This document shows positions 1 through 6,551 of a DNA stretch of 6,992 bases, piece by piece. This stretch comes from DASYUM01 sp036001225 (GTDB lineage: Bacteria; Methylomirabilota; Methylomirabilia; Rokubacteriales; DASRDR01), in NCBI GenBank assembly GCA_036001225.1, contig DASYUM010000290.1:1-6992 (forward strand). The letters run 5' to 3'. The first letter of the stretch is position 1, and each line of letters opens with the position of its first letter. Under the pieces are notes generated by a model. The model saw only the letters and a program-made list of their open reading frames with translations, made no database searches and was not told the DNA's origin. Both the position numbers and the translations under genes were made by a program.

Positions 1-615
1 ATCGAGGCGTTCGAGCGGATCGAGGGCCGGGCCGCCTGGTACACGCCGTGGGGCGACCCCGCCGACACGCGCTCGATCACGGTGGGCCGCGACGGTGCCC
101 TGTACGTCAACGTCCACGTCGGCGGCGTGGCGCGCTCGACCGACGGGGGGCGAAGCTGGCGCGCGACCCTGGACATCGAGACCGACGTGCACCAGGTGCT
201 CGCCGACCCGACGGTCGCCGGCCGCGTCTTCGCCGCCGCCGCGGTCGGCCTCGTCGTGAGCGACGACGGCGGCGAGAGCTGGCGGACGGAGACCGAGGGC
301 CTGCACGCCCGCTATTGCCGCGCGGTCGCCGTGAGCCAGGCGGCGGTGCTCGTCACCGCGTCCACCGGTCACCGCGGCCGGCGGGCCGGGCTCTACCGGC
401 GCGCCCTGGACGGTCCCCCCGGCTTCGAGCGCTGCCGGGAGGGCCTGCCCGACTCGTTCGGCGACAACATCGACACCCACTGCCTGGCCGCGGCCGGCGC
501 GACGGCGGTGTTCGGGACCGAGGACGGCCAGGTCTACGCGTCGCGGGACGAGGGGTCGAGTTGGCAGCTCCTCGCGAAGGGGCTGGCCCCGGTGCGCTGC
601 CTCGCCCTCGCCTGA
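1..615 (+). CDS. BNR/Asp-box repeat protein (sialidase-like beta-propeller), 5' truncated
   Basis: The frame is open from the first base of the window and ends at TGA 613-615, so only the last 204 residues are present and the true start lies upstream. Three Asp-box motifs (S-x-D-x-G-x-S-W) are visible: STDGGRSW at 136-159, SDDGGESW at 259-282 and SRDEGSSW at 541-564. Such motifs mark turns in beta-propellers of the sialidase/sortilin/YCF48-like superfamily. The text around the boxes (DGALYVNVHVGGVARS, VFGTEDGQVYAS) has the alternating strand pattern of propeller blades. No catalytic sialidase residues can be assigned from this fragment, so the substrate and the cellular location are unknown; many such proteins are non-enzymatic. 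The EEP hydrolase gene follows after 7 nt, suggesting co-transcription but not necessarily shared function. A separate GTG at 82 is in frame but is internal, because the coding pattern continues to the window edge. Confidence 0.8.
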   Translation: MEAFERIEGRAAWYTPWGDPADTRSITVGRDGALYVNVHVGGVARSTDGGRSWRATLDIETDVHQVLADPTVAGRVFAAAAVGLVVSDDGGESWRTETEGLHARYCRAVAVSQAAVLVTASTGHRGRRAGLYRRALDGPPGFERCREGLPDSFGDNIDTHCLAAAGATAVFGTEDGQVYASRDEGSSWQLLAKGLAPVRCLALA

Positions 616-622
616 CGCGCGC

Positions 623-1324
623 GTGCGCGGCCGCATCCGCCTCGTCACCGCCAATCTGTTCAACGGCCGCGCGGACGCCGCCGCGTTCGCGCGCCTGGTC
701 GAGCGCCTCGAGGCCGACGTGGTCGCGGTGCAGGAGGTGACTCGCGCCCAGGCCGATGCCCTCGGGCGCGCCCTGCCATTCGGGAAGCTCGAGCCTGCGG
801 CCAACCACATGGGCATGGGGATCGCGCTCCGCTACCCCGCCAGCGTCAGCCGGCTGCCGCTGCCGCGCCGGGGCGCCTTCGTGGCCGAGCTGGTCGGCCC
901 GGGCTGGCCGGAGGCGCCCGGGGCGGTCGAGATCGTGAACATCCACATCGTGGCGCCCCATCTTCCACCCCCGTGGCGGACCCTGGCCCAGCGGCACGGC
1001 CAGCTCCGCGCGCTCGAGGCCTACCTCGACGCCGCGCCCCGCCGCCCCCGCGCGCTGGTGGGCGACCTGAACGCGACGCCGCTGTGGCCGGTCTACCGCC
1101 GCCTCGCCGCCCGCTTCGCCGACGCCGCCCGGCTGGCGGCGCGGCAGGACGGGGGCCGGGCCGGGCGGACGTGGGGCCCGTGGGCCGCCGGCCCGCGCCT
1201 CCTCCGCATCGACCATGTCCTGGTGGCCGGGCTCGCCGTGGGGAGCGCGCAGGTGACGCCGATCGCCGGGAGCGACCACAGCGCGCTGGTCGTGGATCTG
1301 GCGCTGCCGGAGACGTCCGCCTGA
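623..1324 (+). CDS. Endonuclease/exonuclease/phosphatase (EEP) family hydrolase
   Basis: A 233-residue protein containing essentially the whole DNase I-like EEP fold. Recognisable motifs in order: LVTANLFNG (N11, metal/substrate side), VVAVQEV (Q37, E38, the metal-binding glutamate), NIH (N106, H108), VGDLNATP (D148, N150), RIDHVLV (D197, H198) and GSDHSALV (S217, D218, H219, the catalytic histidine region). All key EEP residues appear intact, so an active Mg2+-dependent phosphodiesterase is expected. The family cleaves DNA, RNA, inositol phosphates or sphingomyelin, and the sequence does not say which. There is no signal peptide and no membrane segment, so it is probably cytoplasmic. GTG 623 is the only start that keeps the first strand; it lies 8 nt past the previous stop and has no clear Shine-Dalgarno sequence. 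The stop at 1322-1324 sits 14 nt before the likely ATPase start, so it may lie in the same transcript. Confidence 0.9.
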   Translation: MRGRIRLVTANLFNGRADAAAFARLVERLEADVVAVQEVTRAQADALGRALPFGKLEPAANHMGMGIALRYPASVSRLPLPRRGAFVAELVGPGWPEAPGAVEIVNIHIVAPHLPPPWRTLAQRHGQLRALEAYLDAAPRRPRALVGDLNATPLWPVYRRLAARFADAARLAARQDGGRAGRTWGPWAAGPRLLRIDHVLVAGLAVGSAQVTPIAGSDHSALVVDLALPETSA

Positions 1325-1338
1325 GCGCTGGCGCTCCG

Positions 1339-2037
1339 GTGGCGCTCGCCTTCCGGCGCGTGTCCAAGGTCTACCAGGGCGCCGGGCGCGCGCCCCGCTT
1401 CGCCCTCCGCGACGTCTCGTTCGACCTCGCCGCCGGGCGCCGGGTCGCGATCGTCGGCCGGAGCGGCAGCGGGAAGTCCACCCTTCTCCACGTGGCCGCC
1501 GGCATCGACGTGCCGACGGCGGGCGACGTCGTGGTCGGGGGGCGGAGCCTGGGCGCGCTGTCGGATCGGGCTCGCACGCTGCTCCGGCGCGCCGAGATCG
1601 GCCTCGTCTTCCAGTTCTTTCACCTGCTGCCGCACCTCTCCGTCCACGACAACGTCGCCCTGCCCGAGCTGATCGCGGGCGGTCGCCCGGCCACGTTCCG
1701 GCCGCGGGTGGGGGAGCTGCTCGAGCGGGTCGGCCTCGCCGACCGCGCCGCCGACCCGGTGCACGAGCTCTCCGGCGGCGAGATGCAGCGGGTCGCGATC
1801 TGCCGGGCCCTGCTCAGGCGGCCGCGGCTGCTCCTGGCCGACGAGCCGACCGGGAACCTCGACGAGGCGTCGAGCCGGCTGGTCCTGGACCTCATGCTCT
1901 CGCTGGCCAAGGAGGAGGAGAGCGCGCTCCTCTACGTGACCCACAGCCGGGAGCTGGCGGGGCTCGCCGACGAGACCTGGCGGCTCCAGGACGGGGGCCT
2001 GGGGGACGCCTCCCCGCCGGGGGGTCTCCGGCCGTGA
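1339..2037 (+). CDS. ABC transporter ATP-binding protein, LolD/MacB/YbbA type
   Basis: From GTG 1339 this is a 232-residue nucleotide-binding subunit, the usual size for the LolD/MacB (3.A.1.122/125-like) class. It has every ABC landmark: Walker A GRSGSGKST (40-48, K46), Q-loop Q92 in VFQFFHLLPHLSV, signature LSGGEMQR (144-151), Walker B LLLADEP (164-170, catalytic E169), D-loop NLD (173-175) and switch H202. It should hydrolyse ATP at the inner-membrane face and drive the permease encoded next. Its stop TGA shares bases with the permease GTG start (GTGA at 2034-2037), which predicts translational coupling and 1:1 complex formation. The frame is open further upstream (to 973), but that part overlaps the EEP gene and is arginine/proline-rich shadow sequence. 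CTG 1321 is a possible but less likely alternative start. There is no strong Shine-Dalgarno sequence before 1339. Confidence 0.95.
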   Translation: MALAFRRVSKVYQGAGRAPRFALRDVSFDLAAGRRVAIVGRSGSGKSTLLHVAAGIDVPTAGDVVVGGRSLGALSDRARTLLRRAEIGLVFQFFHLLPHLSVHDNVALPELIAGGRPATFRPRVGELLERVGLADRAADPVHELSGGEMQRVAICRALLRRPRLLLADEPTGNLDEASSRLVLDLMLSLAKEEESALLYVTHSRELAGLADETWRLQDGGLGDASPPGGLRP

Positions 2038-4559
2038 TCCGGTACTGGTGGACGAGTCTCGTCGCCTCGGCGCGGGGCGGTGGCGTCCTCTATCTCCTCA
2101 CCGTGGTCGGCGCGGCCCTCGGCGTGGCCTCGGTCCTCTCGATCCAGATCATCAATCGGAGCGCGGTCGGCGCCTTCGAGGCGGGACTCCAGGCGGTGAG
2201 CGGCGACGCCGATCTCTCCATCCTGGGCCGGACCCCGACGTTCCCGGAGCGGCTCTACCCGGAGGTGCTCGCCGAGTCGGGCGTGGCGGCGGCGTGGCCG
2301 CTCTACCGGGTCGACGTCGCGCTGGCGGGGCGCGAGGCGGTCTTCCTCGAGGTGGTGGGGGCGGATCTCGTCGCCCCGCTCCAGGTGCCGTGGCAGGGCG
2401 AGTCGGCCGACCCCGCCGACGCGCTGACGCGCCCCGGGTGGATCGCGGTCAGCCCCGATCTGGCGACGCGGATGGGGTGGCGGCCCGGCGACCGCTTCGA
2501 GGTCACCAGCGGCTCGCGCCGGGCCCGGCTCGTGGTGGGAGCGCTCGTGGACTGGCGGCGGCGCAGTCCCCGGGCGAGCGCGCGGCTCGCCCTCATGGAC
2601 ATCGCCCAGGCCCAGGGCCTCCTCGGCCACCCGGGGCGGCTCAGCCAGATCGACGTCCGGGCGGCGCCCGGCGCCGACCTCAGCGCGCTCGCCAGCCGCC
2701 TGGCGGCCCGGCTGGGGCCGGGGGTCCAGGTGCTCACGCCGGCCGCGCGGGGGGAGCAGGCGGCCGACCTGCTCGCCGCGTTCCGGCTCAACCTGACCGC
2801 GCTCAGCCTCATCAGCCTCTTCGTCGGGCTGTTCGTAGTCCACGAGAGCGTCCAGGCGGCGCTGGTGCGCCGGCGGGCGGAGCTGGGCCTGCTCCGCTCG
2901 CTGGGCGCGACGCGGGGGCAGCTGCTCGCGCTCATCCTGGCCGAGGTGGTCCTGCTCGGGCTGATCGGGGTCGCGCTGGGGCTGCCGCTCGGCTACTGGG
3001 TGGCGGCCGCCAACGTGGAGGTGGTCAGCGCGACGCTGACGAACCTCTACCTGCTCGAGCGGATCGAGTCGCTCCAGTTCCCGGTCGCGCTGGCCGGCCT
3101 GGCGGCGCTCATCGGCGTGGCCGGCGCCCTGACCGGCGGCCTCTGGCCCGCTCTGGACATGGGGCGCCGGCGGACGACGGCGCTGCTCGCCCCGTTCACG
3201 CTCCACCAGGCCATCCGCTCCATCGCCGGCCGGCTCGCCGCCGGCGGCGCGGTCGGGCTGGCCGTGGCGGCGGCGTGGTTCGCGTGGGTCGGGCGAGGCT
3301 GGCGGCCGGGCGGCTTCGTGCTGGGGGTCGCCCTGCTGGCGGCGATCCCGCTGGTGACGCCGCTCCTCGTGGAGCGGGCGGGTGCGTGGGTCCGGCTCCG
3401 CGGCTTCGGCCTCGGCTACAGCCTGAAGAGCCTGGCCACGCGGCTGCAGACGACCTCGTTCGCGGTCGCCTCGCTGGCCATCGCGGTCAGCATGCTGGTC
3501 GGGATCACGCTCATGATCGGGAGCTTCCGCCGGACCGTCGAGGTCTGGGTGCAGACCACGATCCGGGCCGACGTCTACGTGACGACGCCGTCGTGGGCGC
3601 GGGCCGGCTCCGAGGCCACCCTCGATCCCGCGGTGGTGGCCGCGCTGCGCGGACATCCGGGGGTGGCGTTCGTGGATCGGCTGCGTCGGCTCTCCGCCTA
3701 CGTCGGCGGCCGGCGCATCGCGGTGGCCGGCATCGACATGACGCTGCCCCGCCGCGAGGAGCGCTTCGCGTTCGTGGGCGGAGACCCGGCGGAGGCGGTT
3801 CGCCGGGTGCGCGAGAAGGGCGCCATCCTGGTCAGCGAGCCGCTCGCCCGGAAGGCCGGGCTCGGCCGCGGCGACCGGGTGGCCATCGCCGGACCGGACG
3901 GCGCGCTGACCTTCCCGATCGCCGGGGTCTACTACGACTACAGCACGGAGGCGGGGGCGGTCGTCATGGACCTGGCGACGCTGGACGCCCGCTTCGGACC
4001 CGGCGGCATCCACAGTCTCGCCCTCTACCTCGAGCCGGGTCGCGACCCCGACCGCGTCATCGACGAGCTGAAGCAGCGGCTCCCGGACGCGCCGCTCGTC
4101 TTCCGCTCGAACCGGCGGCTGCGGGAGGAGATCTTCGCCGTCTTCGATCAGACCTTCGCCGTCACCCGCGTCCTCCAGGGGATGAGCCTGCTGATCGCCG
4201 TCTCCGGGATCACGCTGACGCTCCTGGTCCTCGCCCGCGAGCGACTCTCCGAGCTGGCGCTCTATCGGGCGCTGGGCGCCCGGCGCCGGCAGCTCTTCGG
4301 CCTCTTCGTCGGCAAAGGGCTGGCCATGGGGCTGCTCGCCCTGGCCCTCGGCCTCGCCGGCGGCGTCGCGCTCGCCGCCATCTTGATCTTCGTGATCAAC
4401 CGGGCCTACTTCGGCTGGACGATCCAGGTCCACTGGCCGTGGGCGGCGCTCGGGCGCGAGGTCGGCGCCATCCTGGCCGCGGCGATGGTGGCGAGCCTGT
4501 ACCCGGCGCTGCGGGCCAGCCGGACGCCGGCCACCGAGCTCTCGCGCGATGACATCTAG
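2034..4559 (+). CDS. FtsX/MacB-type ABC transporter permease (two FtsX domains)
   Basis: An 841-residue integral inner-membrane permease. Approximate membrane segments: 18-40, 253-275, 298-325, 347-372, 397-420, 424-446, 473-498, 713-734, 754-785 and 808-826, that is about ten helices. Large extracytoplasmic regions lie at 41-250 and 500-710, resembling MacB_PCD periplasmic core domains. Two FtsX repeats can be seen, each with the typical post-helix signature: RRRAELGLLRSLGATRGQLL near 278-298 and ARERLSELALYRALGARRRQL near 734-754. These are the cytoplasmic coupling segments that contact the ATPase. The length and duplicated layout match the YbbP/AttF-AttG-like class rather than the four-helix MacB or LolC/E class. 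The GTG start overlaps the ATPase stop by 4 nt. Members of this type are thought to move or extract lipids or lipophilic compounds by mechanotransmission rather than by a classical channel; the substrate here is not shown by the sequence. Confidence 0.95.
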   Translation: MIRYWWTSLVASARGGGVLYLLTVVGAALGVASVLSIQIINRSAVGAFEAGLQAVSGDADLSILGRTPTFPERLYPEVLAESGVAAAWPLYRVDVALAGREAVFLEVVGADLVAPLQVPWQGESADPADALTRPGWIAVSPDLATRMGWRPGDRFEVTSGSRRARLVVGALVDWRRRSPRASARLALMDIAQAQGLLGHPGRLSQIDVRAAPGADLSALASRLAARLGPGVQVLTPAARGEQAADLLAAFRLNLTALSLISLFVGLFVVHESVQAALVRRRAELGLLRSLGATRGQLLALILAEVVLLGLIGVALGLPLGYWVAAANVEVVSATLTNLYLLERIESLQFPVALAGLAALIGVAGALTGGLWPALDMGRRRTTALLAPFTLHQAIRSIAGRLAAGGAVGLAVAAAWFAWVGRGWRPGGFVLGVALLAAIPLVTPLLVERAGAWVRLRGFGLGYSLKSLATRLQTTSFAVASLAIAVSMLVGITLMIGSFRRTVEVWVQTTIRADVYVTTPSWARAGSEATLDPAVVAALRGHPGVAFVDRLRRLSAYVGGRRIAVAGIDMTLPRREERFAFVGGDPAEAVRRVREKGAILVSEPLARKAGLGRGDRVAIAGPDGALTFPIAGVYYDYSTEAGAVVMDLATLDARFGPGGIHSLALYLEPGRDPDRVIDELKQRLPDAPLVFRSNRRLREEIFAVFDQTFAVTRVLQGMSLLIAVSGITLTLLVLARERLSELALYRALGARRRQLFGLFVGKGLAMGLLALALGLAGGVALAAILIFVINRAYFGWTIQVHWPWAALGREVGAILAAAMVASLYPALRASRTPATELSRDDI

Positions 4560-5886
4560 ATTGTCGGAGGGGGCCTCAACGGCCCCCTCCGAGGCCTCCC
4601 CCAGGAAAGGCGCGCCGCAGGACGTCGCGGGGCTGGGGCCCCGCCGTCCGAGGTGCGCGAACCCAAAGATTGCGCCGGCAAACCCGGCGCTCGGAGCGGA
4701 CCACCGGACGCGGTGCGGTCTAGCTTCACGCGGCGCGCGGTTATCCCGACAGGCTCCTAGGCTGGCGGCGCTCGGACTGAGCGTGCTGGTGGCCGCCGCC
4801 GCGTGGGGCGCGGTGGACTGGGAGACGGCGCGGCCGGAGTATCGCTGGGCCTTTCCGCGCGACCACTGGGCGCGGCCGGGCTATCGCCTCGAATGGTGGT
4901 ACCTCACGGGTCACCTGGCGGCGGTGGAGGAGCCGGGGCGGCGCTTCGGCTACCAGTTCACGCTCTTCCGGCTCGGCGTCGCCCGCGAACCGCCCACGTT
5001 CGACTCGGCGTGGAGCGCGCGGGACCTCGTGATGGGGCACGCCGCGGTGACCGACCTCGCCGCCGGCCGCCACGTCTTCAGCGAGGTGCTCTACCGGGCG
5101 GTGCCGTTGCTCGGCGGCTTCGGCCGCTACCCCGAGCCGCGCCTGGCCTGGAGCCGGGGGCCGGCAGGGACGGAGACGCCGTGGACGCTCGACTGGAACG
5201 GCGAGGCCTTCGACGTCGCGATGGCCGACCGGGTGCGCGGCCTCGCCTTCCGGCTCGCCACCCACCCGGCCAAGCCGCTCGTCTTCCAGGGGCCGGGCGG
5301 GTTCAGCCGCAAGGCTCAGGCGGCGGGCGCGGCCAGCCAGTACTACAGCTTCACCCGACTCCGCACGACGGGGACGCTCGCGCTCGACGACCGGACATGG
5401 ACGGTCGGGGGCGAGAGCTGGATGGACAAGGAGTTCGGCTCCACCCAGCTCGGCGAGGCCCAGGTCGGCTGGGACTGGTTCAGCCTCCAGCTCGGCGACG
5501 GCCGCGAGCTGATGCTCTACCTCCTGCGCGACCGGTCCGGGGCCGTGGACTTCGCGAGCGGAACGCTCGTGTCGGCCGCCGGCCGGGCGCGTCATCTCGC
5601 GCCGGCCGAGTTCTCGGTTCGCGCGACAGCGCGCTGGAAGAGCGCGGCGAGCGGCGCCGAGTATCCGGCGGGCTGGGTGGTCGAGCTACCCGGTGAGGGG
5701 GTGCGCCTCGAGGTCGTGCCCGAGCTCGCCGACCAGGAGAACCGAAGCCGCCTGGTCCGCGACCTGGTCTACTGGGAAGGCGCGGTGGCGATCCGCACCG
5801 CCGACGGCGCGCCGGCCGGCCGCGGCTACGTCGAGCTGACCGGCTACGGCCGGTCGCGCCGTCCCGGTCAGGGGAGCGTGCGGTAG
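4549..5886 (+). CDS. Secreted CrtC/AttH-family lipocalin-like protein (start unresolved)
   Basis: This protein belongs to the hydroxyneurosporene synthase (CrtC)/AttH lipocalin-like family. Conserved blocks, numbered from ATG 4549: EWWYLTGHL (115-123), YQFTLFR, MGHAAVTD, YYSFTRLRTTGTL (from 265), SWMDKEFGS (290-298), GWDWFSLQL, and GYVELTGY near the C-terminus. The hydrophobic stretch LAALGLSVLVAAAAWGA (72-88), preceded by arginines, looks like a Sec signal peptide cleaved near V89; there is no lipobox cysteine, so a soluble periplasmic protein is expected. The family has a double lipocalin fold; CrtC hydrates carotenoids, while AttH members next to ABC genes have no settled activity. ATG 4549 overlaps the permease stop by 11 nt, but codons up to about 4760 are poor in third-position G/C and run through hairpins, so the real start is probably near 4740-4783 (GTG 4783, or CTG 4762), giving about 365-375 residues. 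Function with the upstream ABC pair is inferred. Confidence 0.88.
   Translation: MTSRLSEGASTAPSEASPRKGAPQDVAGLGPRRPRCANPKIAPANPALGADHRTRCGLASRGARLSRQAPRLAALGLSVLVAAAAWGAVDWETARPEYRWAFPRDHWARPGYRLEWWYLTGHLAAVEEPGRRFGYQFTLFRLGVAREPPTFDSAWSARDLVMGHAAVTDLAAGRHVFSEVLYRAVPLLGGFGRYPEPRLAWSRGPAGTETPWTLDWNGEAFDVAMADRVRGLAFRLATHPAKPLVFQGPGGFSRKAQAAGAASQYYSFTRLRTTGTLALDDRTWTVGGESWMDKEFGSTQLGEAQVGWDWFSLQLGDGRELMLYLLRDRSGAVDFASGTLVSAAGRARHLAPAEFSVRATARWKSAASGAEYPAGWVVELPGEGVRLEVVPELADQENRSRLVRDLVYWEGAVAIRTADGAPAGRGYVELTGYGRSRRPGQGSVR
4565..4591 (+). terminator. Strong GC hairpin just after permease stop (terminator-like, no T-tract)
   Basis: A perfect 11-bp inverted repeat (arms 4565-4575 and 4581-4591, loop TCAAC) begins 5 nt after the permease stop codon. 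The arms are almost pure G/C. No run of T follows, so it is not a classical intrinsic terminator; it may terminate inefficiently, protect the 3' end of the permease message, or separate expression of the lipocalin gene. It also argues that the bases just after 4559 are not protein-coding. An alternative pairing (4569-4577 with 4591-4599, one G-T pair) would be mutually exclusive with it. Confidence 0.55.
4628..4643. repeat. Small inverted repeat in permease-lipocalin spacer
   Basis: Arms CGGGGC (4628-4633) and GCCCCG (4638-4643) enclose the loop TGGG. It is the second hairpin in the spacer. Six-base G/C palindromes are common by chance at this GC content, so its meaning rests on its position beside two stronger hairpins. 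Confidence 0.3.
4672..4690. repeat. 7-bp hairpin in permease-lipocalin spacer
   Basis: Arms GCGCCGG (4672-4678) and CCGGCGC (4684-4690) enclose a five-base loop CAAAC. The loop size and A-rich loop resemble those of the hairpin at 4565-4591 (TCAAC). It lies upstream of the signal-peptide region of the lipocalin gene and may be part of its 5' leader. Function unknown. Confidence 0.4.
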
Positions 5887-6266
5887 CCGCAGTCGCGGAA
5901 GTCGCGGTCGAACGAGAAGGCGGCGCTCAGCCCCAAGCGCTCCATCAGCTCGAAGCTGGCACAATCGGTCAAGCTGAGGCGTTTGTCGGCGAAGCGGGCC
6001 ATTCGCGCCAGGGCACCGCGGACGACGTCGGCGCCGATGAACAGCACCTCGTAGCGCCGGCTCTCGAGCAGGCTACCGGCGACGGCGACGGCCTGGGCGG
6101 CGCCGGCGTGCACGCGCAGGCGCGTCGCCAGCTCGGAAAGGATCAGCTCGGTCAGGACGAAGCGGGCCTGCGGAGCCTGACGCACGAACGCGACGGCCGC
6201 CGCGTGGTTCCGATCGTCGCGGAGGGCGAGCGCCAGCAGAGCGCTGGTGTCGGCCAGCAGCTTCAC
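5868..6266 (-). CDS. vapC: VapC-type PIN-domain ribonuclease toxin
   Basis: A 132-residue PIN domain, the standard size for VapC toxins. The four acidic residues of the Mg2+ site are present: D6 in LLADTSALLAL, E45 in LILSELATRLR, D101 in LSLTDCASFELM and D120 in AFSFDRDF. An active RNase is therefore expected; family members usually cut tRNA or rRNA, but the target here cannot be read. Translation starts at GTG 6266-6264, with an ideal AAGGAGG Shine-Dalgarno sequence at 6279-6273, six bases away and inside the upstream antitoxin gene. A TGA overlaps this start (GTGA, 6266-6263) but is out of frame with the antitoxin as sequenced. The 3' end overlaps the convergent lipocalin gene by 19 nt (5868-5886). 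Expression would depend on the antitoxin promoter. The ring of acidic residues and the antitoxin partner make this a secure call. Confidence 0.92.
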   Translation of the reverse strand: MKLLADTSALLALALRDDRNHAAAVAFVRQAPQARFVLTELILSELATRLRVHAGAAQAVAVAGSLLESRRYEVLFIGADVVRGALARMARFADKRLSLTDCASFELMERLGLSAAFSFDRDFRDCGYRTLP

Positions 6267-6531
6267 CGTCGGCCTCCTTGGGCCAGCCGTAGAGGTAGTG
6301 GTCGTGGTTGACCGACTCGTCGCCGCCCGACGTGGCCACGCACCCGATCAGGGCGTCGGCGGGGTCCTCGCCGAGGGGCAGGGACGCGCCATGATCGCCC
6401 CGCCCGAGATACCGGTCGACCGCCTCCCGGACCACCGCCGCCAAAGTGCAGCCGCGGCGCGACGCCCGGTAGCGCAGCTCCCGATACGCCTCGGCGGGGA
6501 AGCGGAGGTTCGTCGTGACGTACCGCGGCAT
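6073..6531 (-). CDS. Ribbon-helix-helix (VapB/CopG-like) antitoxin, frame open into toxin gene
   Basis: From ATG 6531, residues 4-11 (YVTTNLRF) form the DNA-contacting beta strand, 13-27 helix A and 29-43 helix B (TLAAVVREAVDRYLG) of a ribbon-helix-helix domain. The tail, ending near NHDHYLYGWPKE (75-86), is the usual toxin-wrapping end of antitoxins paired with PIN toxins. A typical antitoxin would stop here at about 85-90 residues. Instead this frame remains open for another 63 codons across vapC, to 6073, reading arginine-rich, shadow-like sequence. A -1 shift near residue 84 would end at the TGA in the GTGA at the vapC start, the standard coupled layout. So the natural product is either an antitoxin with a lost stop or frameshift, or an unusual 152-residue fusion. 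ATG 6531 is preferred over TTG 6570 because the palindrome and promoter lie between them. The protein should neutralise VapC and repress its own operon. Confidence 0.75.
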   Translation of the reverse strand: MPRYVTTNLRFPAEAYRELRYRASRRGCTLAAVVREAVDRYLGRGDHGASLPLGEDPADALIGCVATSGGDESVNHDHYLYGWPKEADGEAAGRHQRSAGARPPRRSEPRGGRRVRASGSAGPLRPDRADPFRAGDAPARARRRRPGRRRRR

Positions 6532-6551
6532 GGCGATACCACGATATCGCC
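6532..6551. promoter_or_regulatory. Palindromic operator candidate abutting the antitoxin start
   Basis: A perfect 7-bp inverted repeat, GGCGATA (6532-6538) and TATCGCC (6545-6551) with a six-base spacer, ends at the base next to the antitoxin ATG. It is A/T-richer than its surroundings and contains the inner palindrome CGATATCG. Ribbon-helix-helix antitoxins commonly bind such sites to repress their own operon, so autoregulation is inferred. It covers the proposed -10 element. Confidence 0.5.

Noticed and set aside
1323..1336. Inverted repeat GAGCG/CGCTC between the EEP and ATPase genes
   Set aside because: Five-base stem in very GC-rich DNA with no T-tract; not distinguishable from chance.
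973..1338. N-terminal extension of the ABC ATPase over the EEP gene
   Set aside because: The extension is Pro/Arg-rich shadow sequence in another frame of an intact EEP gene; ATPases of this class start just before the strand beginning at residue 3 here.
1932..4433. An 833-codon open frame on the minus strand opposite the permease
   Set aside because: It is the shadow of a GC-rich gene: rich in Asp, Glu, Arg, Gln and Pro, with no domain or hydrophobic core. The plus-strand permease has clear FtsX repeats and membrane helices.
2048..4552. An 834-codon open frame on the plus strand, offset from the permease frame
   Set aside because: Arg/Gly/Pro/Ala-rich with no motifs; it exists because stops are rare at this GC content.
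4741..5595. 284-codon minus-strand frame opposite the lipocalin gene
   Set aside because: Shadow composition, while the plus frame carries multiple conserved AttH/CrtC blocks.
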